Source: JAGKXB01 sp964498835 (GTDB lineage: Bacteria; Pseudomonadota; Gammaproteobacteria; Burkholderiales; Burkholderiaceae_D). Taken from it: DNA of 64,000 nt. The DNA lies in assembly GCA_964498835.1 (NCBI GenBank), contig CAZCIX010000005.1, positions 1 to 64,000 of the forward strand, written 5' to 3'. The number at the start of each line of letters is the position of its first letter. Position 1 is the first letter of the stretch. The translations under genes were made by a program, and so were the position numbers. Shown here piece by piece: positions 1 to 8,962 of this stretch. The notes under the pieces are model-generated. The model worked only from the letters and a program-made list of their open reading frames with translations, had not been told where the DNA came from and ran no database searches.

Positions 1-471
1 ACTAGGCTGCTGTTGTCCATTCGGTTTGCCACTAGGTGAACTCATGGCCTGAGCCGCGCCAATCGTCCCTGGAAGCACGATAGTCGGGCCACTGCCAGCG
101 GCACCAGTAGGAGCAACCATACTTGGTGCAAACGCTACCGCAGCAGTACTAGGTTGCACACTGCCAAGGTCAATCGTAGGCGTAGTGACCGCAGCATTGC
201 CGTTGCTCACGCCATGGGTGATGGCGGCTCCAGTGGCAGGTTCGTCATTTCCTTTTGTTTTTTCCGCCTCCTGTTCCTGATGTACAGTCTCTTTCTGATT
301 AGGATCACTTCCGCCATCAATCGTAAAAATCGCAAAGATCAGGAACCCCAGCAGCACCAAGCCACCGAGGATGAAAAGCACCTTGACCTTCTTCGAGATC
401 TTGGTAACGCCGGTCACCTGCCCTTTCAGCATCACATGATCGGATGTTTCAAACATCGTATTATTCGCCAT
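1..471 (-). CDS. virB10: VirB10 T4SS protein, N-terminal part (runs off left edge)
   Basis: The reverse strand is open from an ATG at 471 to the window edge, giving 157 N-terminal residues. They hold a short cytoplasmic leader, one membrane segment at about residues 31-50 (VLFILGGLVLLGFLIFAIF) and then a Pro/Ala/Gly/Thr/Gln-rich periplasmic linker. This is the classic start of VirB10/TrbI, the energy-sensing protein that spans both membranes in the T4SS core complex. The conserved C-terminal beta-barrel domain lies outside the window. It follows virB9 by 12 bp, in the usual virB8-virB9-virB10 order. The call rests on topology and position because the diagnostic domain is missing. Confidence 0.85.
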   Translation of the reverse strand, partial: MANNTMFETSDHVMLKGQVTGVTKISKKVKVLFILGGLVLLGFLIFAIFTIDGGSDPNQKETVHQEQEAEKTKGNDEPATGAAITHGVSNGNAAVTTPTIDLGSVQPSTAAVAFAPSMVAPTGAAGSGPTIVLPGTIGAAQAMSSPSGKPNGQQQPS

Positions 472-483
472 CTCTGCTTACCC

Positions 484-1371
484 TTACCAGGAGAACCAAC
501 CTTTTTTCTTAGCCTTGTCGGATGTAATAACCACCTTCGTCTGCGCCCCATCAGTACCAGCTATTAGCACCGCCTTATCGAATAATTTGTCTACGATGTA
601 ATACAAATCCTTCACACGATAATTCACCACAGATGGTTTTCCTTCCTTGTCATACAACAGTAAGATCGGCATTTCGGTGGAGTGAATTGCTTCCGGCATT
701 TGAATAAACACGCGAGTACCATCATTAAAAGCTCTCAGCGGTTTGATAGCTCCCAAGTCGGCATCGAACAAGTAATCGAAGTCGAGCTTATCGACCGACA
801 ACGCAGGCAGCTCGGACACCACAAGTTTTTCCTTGTCCGCCGCCGCCTTTTCTGCTACTTTCGCCGATGCCTCCCACTCATCTGCAATATCCTGAGGATA
901 ATAAAAACCGACGCGATTCAAGTAGTCTTTTTCGTTTGCGGTCGAGAGCAAGCGAATGTGATAAGTGCGCTTGTCCGTAGTGATAATCAGATTCGTGTCG
1001 AGACTGACATCCGTCGGCTTCACAACGACGTGTGTGATCTTCTTGCTGCCGCTTCCCGATTCCGCTTTCGAAATGATCCAGCGCACCTGGTCGCCGGCCA
1101 AAGGCTTACCGCTCGTGGTTTCCCCTGGCTCCAGTTCGATGTCACACGCGCGCAGCGGTGCGCATGTGACCGTTGGCAGGTACTGCCCGAACGGGAACAA
1201 CACCTTGCCATCATCACTGATAATCGGCTTGGCTACGCCGGTCTGCTGCCATTTTCGCGCCTGTGCTACAGCCGCATCCTCAAGGGTGAGGTATTTCTCC
1301 GTCTGATTCGCCCCTACGGCCTGCCCGGCGACCAACAACATGCAAACAACAATCCCGAATACTTTATTCAT
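484..1371 (-). CDS. virB9: VirB9 T4SS outer-membrane core protein
   Basis: A secreted protein of about 295 aa. The ATG at 1371 is chosen because AGGGAA lies just upstream and the protein then starts with a clean signal peptide (MNKVFGIVVCMLLVAGQAVG). The in-frame start at 1425 would overlap virB8 and bury the signal peptide. The mature protein has the N-terminal beta domain of VirB9/TrbG and a C-terminal domain (after about residue 190, FDYLFDADLGAIKPLRAFNDGTR onward) of the type that contacts VirB7 and VirB10 at the outer membrane; the DGTRVFIQMP stretch is typical. It sits between virB8 and virB10. Confidence 0.92.
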   Translation of the reverse strand: MNKVFGIVVCMLLVAGQAVGANQTEKYLTLEDAAVAQARKWQQTGVAKPIISDDGKVLFPFGQYLPTVTCAPLRACDIELEPGETTSGKPLAGDQVRWIISKAESGSGSKKITHVVVKPTDVSLDTNLIITTDKRTYHIRLLSTANEKDYLNRVGFYYPQDIADEWEASAKVAEKAAADKEKLVVSELPALSVDKLDFDYLFDADLGAIKPLRAFNDGTRVFIQMPEAIHSTEMPILLLYDKEGKPSVVNYRVKDLYYIVDKLFDKAVLIAGTDGAQTKVVITSDKAKKKGWFSW

Positions 1372-1406
1372 CATTTCCCTAACCAGTTTTGCAATGAGAG
1401 GTTTGT

Positions 1407-2126
1407 TTAGAGCTGCTTTTCCCACGAATATTCCGTCACAAAAATCCCGGTCGGATTCGCCCGTATCGCGTCTTCCTTATCCAGAACCACGAAGTCATAC
1501 GTGATAATCGCTTTCCAGCGCTCAGGCAGTCCGACGACTTCGCCGGACTGGCTGATCCTGCTCTCAGTCCACTCTATTTCCCAAGTGTTGCCAGCACGCG
1601 GAATTGCCAATGTCACCTCGGCTGATATAGTCTGCCGCGCAGCGAGGTCAAAGACTTGGCGTTCCTTATAATATTTGTCAAGCTGCTTCTTGACCTTGCT
1701 GTTCGCACCCACATGCGAATACACAGCATTGATCTTGCGCTTCATTTCCAACTTATCGCTGATGACGGCTCGCGAATTCTCGATCCACTCGATCATTGAG
1801 TTACGAATGATTCGCTTCGAGTCGATCTGATTGGTTCTGTCCACAACACCAACGCTGACAACATGACCGATCTTGTCGTAAGCGATGAAGTAAGGAATGA
1901 ATTTACTTTGTGTGCTGTAGTAGCCGTTAAAGCCGATCGACACTGCCAGCAGAGCACACACGATCTGGAAAGCACGAATCCAATTCTGCCGGCTGACAGC
2001 CAAATTCATGTAGCGGTCGTCTGCTGCTTCCTTGTTCTCGATATATGGATTGCCCGATTTGGTAAAGGATTCTTTAGCTGAAACCTGTACTACACCTTCT
2101 GCGTCTTTGGATTTACGTTTAAACAT
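1407..2126 (-). CDS. virB8: VirB8 T4SS inner-membrane assembly factor
   Basis: A 239-aa bitopic protein with a cytoplasmic N terminus of about 50 residues, one membrane segment (WIRAFQIVCALLAVSIGF) and a periplasmic NTF2-like domain. The ending resembles VirB8/TrbF: WEIEWTESRIS, then GLPERWKAIITYD, then ANPTGIFVTEYSW. VirB8 nucleates the channel in the inner membrane and contacts VirB5, VirB9 and VirB10. Length is normal for the family. It follows virB6 and precedes virB9 in the operon. Confidence 0.93.
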   Translation of the reverse strand: MFKRKSKDAEGVVQVSAKESFTKSGNPYIENKEAADDRYMNLAVSRQNWIRAFQIVCALLAVSIGFNGYYSTQSKFIPYFIAYDKIGHVVSVGVVDRTNQIDSKRIIRNSMIEWIENSRAVISDKLEMKRKINAVYSHVGANSKVKKQLDKYYKERQVFDLAARQTISAEVTLAIPRAGNTWEIEWTESRISQSGEVVGLPERWKAIITYDFVVLDKEDAIRANPTGIFVTEYSWEKQL

Positions 2127-2149
2127 TTATGTTTTATGCCTTTTTTATT

Positions 2150-3844
2150 CTAGTCTTGGATATGTTTAAGATCAATTTGAATACCCGCCGCCTGCGCCGC
2201 GTCAGATGGGACGAAACCTTGCAGATCGCGAATCTGGCTGTGTAGAGGAGCTTTATCCCTTCCGCCGCCGCTGACATTCTCCTTGCCCTGCCCTTGCGCC
2301 GGACCGACTTCAGCACCCGATGCGTTTCCGAGATTCGGCGACGATGTCTGCTCTGACGCCACTGCCGCACCAGTATCAGCTTGGACATCTGGTGGCGACG
2401 AAATTCCCACTCCCCCCATACTCACCGGCTTTTGACTTGACTCCCCAGTCGCTTGCGCACCGCTCGCTGGAACAGCGTCGGCAGACGAAGTTCCAGCTTG
2501 AGCACTGCCAGCCGGTGCCGCCTCTGCATTCGCTCTACCAGAGGCACCATGCATCGAGCCGCCGCGTCCCGCTTCGATCTGCGAAGCAATGCGGCCACCC
2601 GTCGATTCGGCCACTCGGTCCCCGAACGCCCTGCCGCCGCCAGCAACCGCGTCACCAATACCGCCCGTAGCCATCGCCATACCATGGCTGGCGACTTCGC
2701 CAGCGGCGTGCATCGCTGCGCCCATACCAGAAAGCCCATGATCTGCGGCCGAATTCAAGCCGGCTGACAACGCTTGGCTCAAACCGGCAGCGCCTGCTAT
2801 TGCACCGCTCGCACCGCCCATAGTAGCCTTGCCTGCGCCCGCAGCTGCTGCACCAGCACCGGCTGCGGCAGCACCAAGCGTCAGCGCCGTAGAGGCGAGA
2901 GAGCCAGCGGTCATGCTCGGGCTGCCCGACATCATTGCGCTTGCCATCGAAGGGATCTGGATCGCCAGGTAGCCGTAGACGACGGCAACACCGAGCGCTT
3001 GCAAACAAGATTGAATCAGTTCATTTGAGTCGATCACGAGATCAGCTGTGATTACCTGGCCTACACCGACGATAAGATAGAGGATCATCAGTTTGACACC
3101 GGTACCCACCGCATATTGCAAATACTTTGTCGCGAAGTCGGTAGTCCAGCGGGAACCGCCAAAGCCTAGCAGGATGACGCCAGAGCCGATAGCGAGATAG
3201 CTCTCCACGAGCGTCACCAGTAACTGCGCAGCGACGAACAAGAACGCGAGCAGTGTGACAATCGCGATGAATGTGACCGGAAAAACAACGGCAATGGCGT
3301 CCAACATCCCTAGCTTTTTCATCGCACCGAAGCACGCAAGAGCCAACTCATAGCCGGTCTTGGCGATGCCATCTGGCGTGGTGTTGACGACACCACCTGC
3401 GTCCATACCAATTTTTGCGAACGAATTGATGATCGCAGGAATCCAAGTATCGGAAAACTTCAACAAGCTGTAAAAGAAACCGATTGTCAGAATCTTCTTG
3501 ACGTTACTGATCGCAATTTCTTCAATCGTATTCTTGTCGAGCACATATATGACGCCCGACCAAGCGAAATCAACCGATACCAAAATCCAAAATAGCCGTT
3601 CGGCGACGACACGAATCTTAGCGTACCAAACAAACTGGAACGACTGGTACTTGTTGACCACCGGATCGAGGACTGCGAAGCCGCTTGATTGCGCTAGGGC
3701 GCCAAAAGAAATCGAAGCTAAGACAACTAGCAAAAGTACGAAGATCGCCATCCGAAACCAACGGCGCTTCCCGCTGCCAAGAACAATGGAGCCGTAGAAC
3801 CCCAAGGAAGACGCACTTAGCGATTTAGAAAGCGGGTTGAACAC
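2150..3844 (-). CDS. virB6: VirB6/TrbL polytopic T4SS channel protein
   Basis: A 564-aa protein. Residues about 30-310 contain a hydrophobic stretch and at least five further membrane segments, including a long central pair (VFPVTFIAIVTLLAFLFVAAQLLVTLVES). The VirB6/TrbL signature region FGGSRWT follows. Residues about 310-564 form a long low-complexity Ala/Gly/Ser tail, predicted cytoplasmic or flexible, as seen in TrbL. The first codon is GTG at 3844 with only a weak ribosome site; the ATG at residue 32 is an alternative. VirB6 forms part of the inner-membrane DNA path. It lies between the small lipoprotein gene and virB8. Confidence 0.9.
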   Translation of the reverse strand: MFNPLSKSLSASSLGFYGSIVLGSGKRRWFRMAIFVLLLVVLASISFGALAQSSGFAVLDPVVNKYQSFQFVWYAKIRVVAERLFWILVSVDFAWSGVIYVLDKNTIEEIAISNVKKILTIGFFYSLLKFSDTWIPAIINSFAKIGMDAGGVVNTTPDGIAKTGYELALACFGAMKKLGMLDAIAVVFPVTFIAIVTLLAFLFVAAQLLVTLVESYLAIGSGVILLGFGGSRWTTDFATKYLQYAVGTGVKLMILYLIVGVGQVITADLVIDSNELIQSCLQALGVAVVYGYLAIQIPSMASAMMSGSPSMTAGSLASTALTLGAAAAGAGAAAAGAGKATMGGASGAIAGAAGLSQALSAGLNSAADHGLSGMGAAMHAAGEVASHGMAMATGGIGDAVAGGGRAFGDRVAESTGGRIASQIEAGRGGSMHGASGRANAEAAPAGSAQAGTSSADAVPASGAQATGESSQKPVSMGGVGISSPPDVQADTGAAVASEQTSSPNLGNASGAEVGPAQGQGKENVSGGGRDKAPLHSQIRDLQGFVPSDAAQAAGIQIDLKHIQD

Positions 3845-3855
3845 GATAGGAAGCC

Positions 3856-4023
3856 CTATTTCTTAAGCTTTGGAGAGTCGGGAATTTGGTCGTACACCTT
3901 CGAGGCGTCCGCGCTGCCGCTGCCGGCACTCTTGGCCGGCGTCAAGTCAGATTTTTTATCGTCAGTCTTTGCGCAACCGAACAACGAACATGCAACAGTG
4001 AGGGCGATGAAGAAACGGGCCAT
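3856..4023 (-). CDS. Small lipoprotein of the T4SS operon (VirB7-like or entry-exclusion)
   Basis: A 55-aa reading frame not previously listed because of its size. It starts MARFFIALTVACSLFGC, a signal peptide ending in a lipobox (LFGC), followed by a charged Ser/Gly/Lys-rich tail. The lipobox cysteine is residue 17. Location between virB5 and virB6, tight spacing and the lipobox make it a real gene. VirB7-type lipoproteins tie VirB9 to the outer membrane; in other T4SS operons a lipoprotein at this exact position (VirB5-Eex-VirB6) mediates entry exclusion. The sequence alone does not decide between these roles. Confidence 0.8.
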   Translation of the reverse strand: MARFFIALTVACSLFGCAKTDDKKSDLTPAKSAGSGSADASKVYDQIPDSPKLKK

Positions 4024-4038
4024 GATTAAACTCCTGAT

Positions 4039-4758
4039 TTATTTAAGACGAGCAGTCCCTACATCAAAGATTTTATCGTAGGTCGTGTTGCGTAAGTCCT
4101 TTTCGGCAACTTGCGATGCAATGTAGTCGGCCTGCGAGCGCGCCTGCGCCATTTGGAGCTGCCGGAGCTGCTGCATCTGACCAACCATAGCAATGCTGAT
4201 CTGGTTACCTGCTTGCAAGGCCTGCATTTGTCCCGATGCGGTCTGCGACTTCGTCACCAGTTCGCTCATCATGCCTTGCTCGTTATTAAAATTCTCGGAA
4301 TGCGCAGTTATAAGCGACAGTGCATTTTTTACAGAGTTTAGCGTGTTGCCGGACCAATCACGATAGCTCTGGCTGTAGTTCAAATTCGTGCCATACCCCG
4401 GATACATCTGTTTAAAACGCGAATCGACCGTAGACAAGCTGTAACTCATCTGTTGACCACCAACAACAATCTTTTGCAAATCACGGAACGCCTGTGACAT
4501 GTTCTGATCCAGCCACAACTTTTGCGCAGCTTGGTCAAGCAACGAGCTGGGTGTCATCTGCTTAAGATTCTGGAGCATGGTTTGGTACTGATTGAACTGG
4601 TGGATCGTTTGCTGAGCCGACTCAACATAGGAAGCACCAAGCTGGAGATTATTCAGAATTTGCGTAGGTTCGGTGGCACCGATCACGGCACCAGCTTGAA
4701 CATTGAGGGATACAGTCGAAACGATGACAGCCAGAACGAGCGAAAGCTGTTTGAACAC
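4039..4758 (-). CDS. virB5: VirB5/TrbJ pilus-tip protein
   Basis: A 239-aa secreted, mostly helical protein rich in Gln, Asn and Ser. The GTG at 4758 is preferred because AAGGAG lies 6 bp before it and the product begins with a signal peptide (FKQLSLVLAVIVSTVSLNVQA). The longer ATG frame from 4827 would run into the previous gene. Long coiled-coil stretches and the TrbJ-like block TQILNNLQLGASYVESAQQ identify the family. VirB5 is the minor adhesin at the tip of the conjugative pilus. It is followed by the lipoprotein gene and virB6. Confidence 0.88.
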   Translation of the reverse strand: MFKQLSLVLAVIVSTVSLNVQAGAVIGATEPTQILNNLQLGASYVESAQQTIHQFNQYQTMLQNLKQMTPSSLLDQAAQKLWLDQNMSQAFRDLQKIVVGGQQMSYSLSTVDSRFKQMYPGYGTNLNYSQSYRDWSGNTLNSVKNALSLITAHSENFNNEQGMMSELVTKSQTASGQMQALQAGNQISIAMVGQMQQLRQLQMAQARSQADYIASQVAEKDLRNTTYDKIFDVGTARLK

Positions 4759-4768
4759 ACTGTTCTCC

Positions 4769-5353
4769 TTAATTGGTTTCACAGATTGGGAAATTAGCAG
4801 AAGACAGGACGAAGTTGTATTTCGCATTTCGCGTCATATCGTCCTGGGCCAATGCCAGGCGGTGCAAATCAGGATCGACTGTTGGGGGCAATTTACGACC
4901 CGGCATCTTTTGCCGCATCATGGCCACAGCGTCGATGGCTCCCTGCACTGATCTTTCCGCTATCTGAGTCAACGCACCGTAACCCATGTAGATGTTTTGC
5001 CCGAATATCGAAGGGAGACTTGTCAAGTCCAATGTGATCGTCGTATTCGATAATCCCTGACGCATGACAGAATAAATGGGGATTGTACCGCTCACCCAAG
5101 CAGTCCACCCCCCTGGGCCGAGGAAATACGGATGCTGTTTATCATCATCAAGCATAGCCACATACAAAATTCCAGGAAGCCCTTTGTCACCATCATTAAT
5201 GATGATGTCAGCTTGAATATATGGAATAGTTCGGTTCACACAAAAAGCTCGAACATTCGCAACGCGGATGCTTGGGGCGGCTACGCTGTTGAGCTGAGCA
5301 TGAACGGAGCCACAAACAAACAGAACAGCAAGCAGGAAGGATTGAAGAAGCAT
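4769..5353 (-). CDS. Exported protein of unknown function in the T4SS operon
   Basis: A 194-aa protein with a signal peptide (MLLQSFLLAVLFVCGSVHA, cleavage after SVHA). The mature part contains three cysteines (in RAFCVNR, FPICETN and the leader region) and a predicted beta-rich body. I do not recognise a named family. Its position between virB4 and virB5, a close fit to the next gene (it overlaps the upstream region of virB5) and the signal peptide indicate a periplasmic or surface accessory protein of the conjugation channel. Confidence 0.7.
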   Translation of the reverse strand: MLLQSFLLAVLFVCGSVHAQLNSVAAPSIRVANVRAFCVNRTIPYIQADIIINDGDKGLPGILYVAMLDDDKQHPYFLGPGGWTAWVSGTIPIYSVMRQGLSNTTITLDLTSLPSIFGQNIYMGYGALTQIAERSVQGAIDAVAMMRQKMPGRKLPPTVDPDLHRLALAQDDMTRNAKYNFVLSSANFPICETN

Positions 5354-5364
5354 GAATTACACCC

Positions 5365-5523
5365 TCAACCTACGTACTGCACGTTTCGGCGCCTCGGCGA
5401 AAAGCATACCTTGACCAATATAGCAACCAGTGCCAACGGGAAGACCAGAACGAAACCAGCCAAGTGAGCCAAACGCTTGAGTAGCGGCGCCAAAATGATG
5501 ATGAATACGGTGAAGATGGCCAT
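5365..5523 (-). CDS. 52-aa membrane protein of the T4SS operon
   Basis: A short frame starting at ATG 5523, 6 bp after a strong AAAGGAG site. The product has two hydrophobic stretches (AIFTVFIIILAPLL and LAGFVLVFPLALVAILVKV), probably a helical hairpin, and a basic tail SPRRR. It lies between virB4 and the 194-aa exported protein. Function is unknown; small membrane proteins at this position are common in conjugation operons and may help VirB4 or pilin assembly. The strong ribosome site and operon position support that it is expressed. Confidence 0.65.
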   Translation of the reverse strand: MAIFTVFIIILAPLLKRLAHLAGFVLVFPLALVAILVKVCFSPRRRNVQYVG

Positions 5524-5627
5524 GGTGAACTCCTTTATTTACGCCTTTATTATATCATAATAATACAATAAAAAAGTTATTTACTTATGCAAATAAATCG
5601 GCGCACGAGCAACCGATTCCCTTGTAA
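5524..5627 (-). promoter_or_regulatory. AT-rich gap inside the T4SS operon
   Basis: About 100 bp after virB4 with a strongly AT-rich run at 5540-5580 (TTTATTATATCATAATAATA). This is the only sizeable gap in the virB operon. It resembles the AT-rich blocks found at other operon starts, so it may be an internal promoter for the downstream half of the operon. This is inference from composition only. Confidence 0.35.
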
Positions 5628-8201
5628 TCAAGCAGCCTCCCGAAGTACCTGATCAAGCTCGTTGCCGTACCGTTCCAGCCCCGCCCACCCACGCATACGA
5701 CCATTTATCCGTAACCATTCAGCAGGCCAGCGCAGCCCATACTTTTCCATGAGCTGCCGCGCTAGGATCACGTCTTCTTTGGAAGATGCGCCAACAAACG
5801 ATAAGCAGATGGGACCAAGACCCAAGGTAAACAACCGCCGCCCAAGGGAAGACATGTAGTAATAGTCTCGCTTCTTAGTGGCATACGAAATCAGATCGAT
5901 CTGGCGCTCATTCATCCCGATCAGTTTGTATTGCTCGTACATCGTTTCGATAGTACGTGCATCAGGATTCGGCAGCAAAATCTTGGTTTCACAACTTTGA
6001 TATATAACATCGCGAATCGGACTTTTTCCAACGTCGGAAATTTCCTGCGTCGCAAACAGAACAGCGCAATTTGCTTTACGCATAACTTTCAGCCACTCTC
6101 TGATCTTGGCCTGGAACAATGGATGCGAGAGCATCAGCCAGGCTTCGTCCAGCACCAGAAGTACCGGTGAGCCATCAAGCTGACGCTCTATGCAACGGAA
6201 TAGGTACAGCAGCACCGGAACGACATGCTTTTCGCCCATGTTCATTAAGTGCTCCATCTCGAACACCTGAAAGCGACCGAAGCGCAGATTGTCAGATGCC
6301 GCGTCTAGCATCGGATTGCCACCATCGAGCGTATAGTAGTGCAACGCCTCTTTCATACCATCGTGCTGTAGAGCAGCATGAAAGTGCGTCATCGTCCGCG
6401 AATCAGCATCCGACATAGCCAAGGAGTTCAGCGCCACGCGAATTAAGGTGCGATGCGACGGCTCAACCTTGAAGCCTTGCAGCTGGAGCAGTGTTTCAAT
6501 GTAATCCTCAGCCCATATGCGTTCGTTTTGCTTATCAACCTTGGCCAATGGACAGAATGCATGGGCTTGGTATTCTCCGCCTATGTCGTAATAGGTTCCG
6601 CCCACCGCATTGCAAAGAACAAAGGACGAATAGCCCTTCTCGAACTTCATCACGCGCGCGCCCTTATAGCGCATGTGCTGGGCCATAATGAATTCCAACA
6701 AGGTCGATTTGCCGGCGCCGGTCGGGCCAAGGATAAGCGTGTGACCGACGTCGCCAACATGCAGCGACACGCGGAATGGTGCGTTACCGGTAGTGGCTGC
6801 GTAGAACAGCGGTGGACTGTTCTTCGGGTAGAACGGACAAGGGTTCTTTATAAGCCCAGGCCATGCCGCCGTCGTCGGAATGAGGTGCGAGAGGTTGAGT
6901 GAATGGATCATCGGTCGCCGCACGTTCTCGCGGCCATGCCCTGGCAAGCTGCCTAGGAATGCCTCAACAGAATTCACACCTTCACACCGCGTGACGAATC
7001 CCAAGTTGCGAATCAAGGTCATGCATTCGACAACGCTCTCCTCTAACTTGTCCTTGTCCTCGTCCATTAAGACAACGACGCTGGTGTAATGACCAAAACG
7101 CACCACACCAGACGCGGCTTCGGACATTGCGAGCTGGGCATCGTTAGTCATATCGGCAGCATCATGGTCAACTGATCCAGTACTGCTGTTCATGATCTGA
7201 TCCTTCATGCCACGCACTTTTTGCTTCCAGCGCTTACGTAACTTGTCCAACAGATACTTTCCCTCTTCCGTTTCGAGAAAGATGAAACGGGTTGACCAGC
7301 GATAGGCAACCGGAATCATGTTCAGCGCACCCAGGATGCCAGGCACACTGGCCGAGGGGAAGCCTTCGATCGTGACCACACGAATGTGCTTACGGCCGAT
7401 TTTAGGCGTATTGCCACCCGTAAAATCCTGGCTACCAATGATGGAATCGGCATAGACGCCAGGCTTCGGCTTGACGATATTTTGCGAAATTCCCGTCGCA
7501 CAATAGTGGAGGTATCCAAGCAGATCATCCACCACCACCGTCGTGCCATCGACTTCGTTGACACGGTCGTGGCATCGCATCCGTGCGATGTCGTCAAAGA
7601 TGGTACGAAGCTGGGCTTGCACTTCCGTGAGCGTCTGTTCGTACTTGAACAGCACATCCTCATGAATAGTGCGTGAAACCTTCGATACGTCATCGCTTTT
7701 CTCGTACATCATCGACTTGGCTTTGCTCTCAAGCCGGGACGGCGGGAGATAGGTCAGGACAATTGCGTAGAGGCTTTCATAGTGCCCCCCTTCCATATTG
7801 TATTGGCGACGGCGCTCTTCATCCATAATGCGAGCCACAGGAGAGAAAAAATCGCCCTCGTATGGATAGCCGACAGCGGAAGACCGGATGGCATCGATGT
7901 GCGTCATCCAGCCAGATCCGAAGCGGTTCATAACACCATTCAGACGCGCAGCGACCGTCTCAAGCTCTGCATTGGTCGCGGACTCAGTATCGGTCCCACG
8001 GTAATAGAAGCCAGAAACCAGCTCCCCACCCTTGCCGAGCAACACACCATCCGCAATCGGTGTGGCGTAACGCAACAGGTCTGCAAAGCCTTGCGCCGAA
8101 TCGCGGTACTCCTTTTGCATACCGCCCTTGCCTGACCACAATGACAAAAGCACCGCGCCAAACACGCAGCAAAAACTCACAAACCAAATTCCCGTTGACA
8201 T
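5628..8201 (-). CDS. virB4: VirB4 T4SS ATPase
   Basis: A protein of about 857 aa, normal for VirB4/TrbE. The ATG at 8201 is preferred over the GTG at 8207 because GGAGGT ends 4 bp before it. A hydrophobic segment covers residues 5-25. The Walker A motif GPTGAGKST is near residue 490 and Walker B (VLLVLDEAWL) near 680, with the typical C-terminal ATQEISD block. VirB4 powers pilus assembly and substrate passage at the inner-membrane side of the channel. One copy of the element-wide 16-bp palindrome lies inside this gene at 6025-6040. Confidence 0.96.
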   Translation of the reverse strand: MSTGIWFVSFCCVFGAVLLSLWSGKGGMQKEYRDSAQGFADLLRYATPIADGVLLGKGGELVSGFYYRGTDTESATNAELETVAARLNGVMNRFGSGWMTHIDAIRSSAVGYPYEGDFFSPVARIMDEERRRQYNMEGGHYESLYAIVLTYLPPSRLESKAKSMMYEKSDDVSKVSRTIHEDVLFKYEQTLTEVQAQLRTIFDDIARMRCHDRVNEVDGTTVVVDDLLGYLHYCATGISQNIVKPKPGVYADSIIGSQDFTGGNTPKIGRKHIRVVTIEGFPSASVPGILGALNMIPVAYRWSTRFIFLETEEGKYLLDKLRKRWKQKVRGMKDQIMNSSTGSVDHDAADMTNDAQLAMSEAASGVVRFGHYTSVVVLMDEDKDKLEESVVECMTLIRNLGFVTRCEGVNSVEAFLGSLPGHGRENVRRPMIHSLNLSHLIPTTAAWPGLIKNPCPFYPKNSPPLFYAATTGNAPFRVSLHVGDVGHTLILGPTGAGKSTLLEFIMAQHMRYKGARVMKFEKGYSSFVLCNAVGGTYYDIGGEYQAHAFCPLAKVDKQNERIWAEDYIETLLQLQGFKVEPSHRTLIRVALNSLAMSDADSRTMTHFHAALQHDGMKEALHYYTLDGGNPMLDAASDNLRFGRFQVFEMEHLMNMGEKHVVPVLLYLFRCIERQLDGSPVLLVLDEAWLMLSHPLFQAKIREWLKVMRKANCAVLFATQEISDVGKSPIRDVIYQSCETKILLPNPDARTIETMYEQYKLIGMNERQIDLISYATKKRDYYYMSSLGRRLFTLGLGPICLSFVGASSKEDVILARQLMEKYGLRWPAEWLRINGRMRGWAGLERYGNELDQVLREAA
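6025..6040. repeat. 16-bp palindrome TTTCCAACGTCGGAAA inside virB4
   Basis: Copy 1 of a palindrome seen 12 times in the window. It is a full match to TTTCCRACGTYGGAAA and lies within the C-terminal half of virB4, far from any promoter, so it is hard to explain as a simple promoter operator. Confidence 0.85.
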
Positions 8202-8222
8202 CCACACCTCCGAACTACGGGG

Positions 8223-8558
8223 TTACTTGAAATCTTTAATCGCTGGCAACGGCGCATCAAATCGACCGCGCGCAGGGTAAAAAGGCTTGTACTGCTTGGC
8301 CCGCAGCAATACCGGCCACATGTGGGGATCGGAAATTGCCATCTCACGCAGGCAGTAAATAGATGCAATCCACAAGACACCACCGATCGGCACACCCCAC
8401 CAGATGCCGTAGCGCATGGTAATTAAGTAGCCAAGATACACGCTTAGCAACAAGCACAGAATTACCAGTGTCCGATCGCCACCCATGAACAACATTGGCC
8501 GTACAAGCGACTGGTGAATCGCAACCTTTGTCAGCGCCCCACGATGACTTGAACTCAT
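8223..8558 (-). CDS. virB3: VirB3 T4SS protein
   Basis: A 111-aa protein with two adjacent hydrophobic segments (TLVILCLLLSVYLGYLI and WWGVPIGGVLWIASIYCL) after a short N terminus, and the ending FYPARGRFDAPLP, which is typical of VirB3/TrbD. VirB3 works with VirB4 at the inner membrane. It lies between virB2 and virB4, its invariant place. Confidence 0.92.
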   Translation of the reverse strand: MSSSHRGALTKVAIHQSLVRPMLFMGGDRTLVILCLLLSVYLGYLITMRYGIWWGVPIGGVLWIASIYCLREMAISDPHMWPVLLRAKQYKPFYPARGRFDAPLPAIKDFK

Positions 8559-8573
8559 AAAGTGCCGGCCCTA

Positions 8574-8936
8574 TTAGCTACAGGCAGATTGTAGTGCGCC
8601 CATCTTCGCAGCGATCCAACCGACAAAAGCAGCTCCACCCAACAGAATTGAAATGCCCATGACGATGGTAACCAACTTCTTCGACATACCAGCAATCTCT
8701 TCACCCCACAAAAACGACGCACCGGCAGCGAAGAACGCGATGGTCGATATCGCCAGCGCAGCGGGACCACGCAGTGCAGTTGCGAAGCCGCACAACGGAC
8801 CATCCCATGGCATGGCGCCAGTCGATTGAGCCGCTGCCAAGGAGCCGTAGATCAAACACCAGAAGCCAACCCAAAATTGGTCTGCAGTGATTTTCGGCTT
8901 TTTAAAAGAAAACCTTTTGTTGAAAGAGAATTTCAT
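8574..8936 (-). CDS. virB2: VirB2 conjugative pilin
   Basis: A pilin precursor of about 120 aa with two membrane helices (ALAISTIAFFAAGASFLW and LVTIVMGISILLGGAAFVGWI) separated by a short polar loop, and a long leader ending near SLAAAQS. This is the layout of VirB2/TrbC major pilins. ATG 8936 has GGAG upstream; the ATG at 8951 has none. VirB11 is directly upstream and virB3 directly downstream. Confidence 0.9.
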   Translation of the reverse strand: MKFSFNKRFSFKKPKITADQFWVGFWCLIYGSLAAAQSTGAMPWDGPLCGFATALRGPAALAISTIAFFAAGASFLWGEEIAGMSKKLVTIVMGISILLGGAAFVGWIAAKMGALQSACS

Positions 8937-8962
8937 TTTGTGTAACTCCATGTGTAAAAATA

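Noticed and set aside
682..1410. 242-aa open frame on the plus strand opposite virB9
   Set aside because: Shadow of virB9 in the opposite strand; no domain and no ribosome site.
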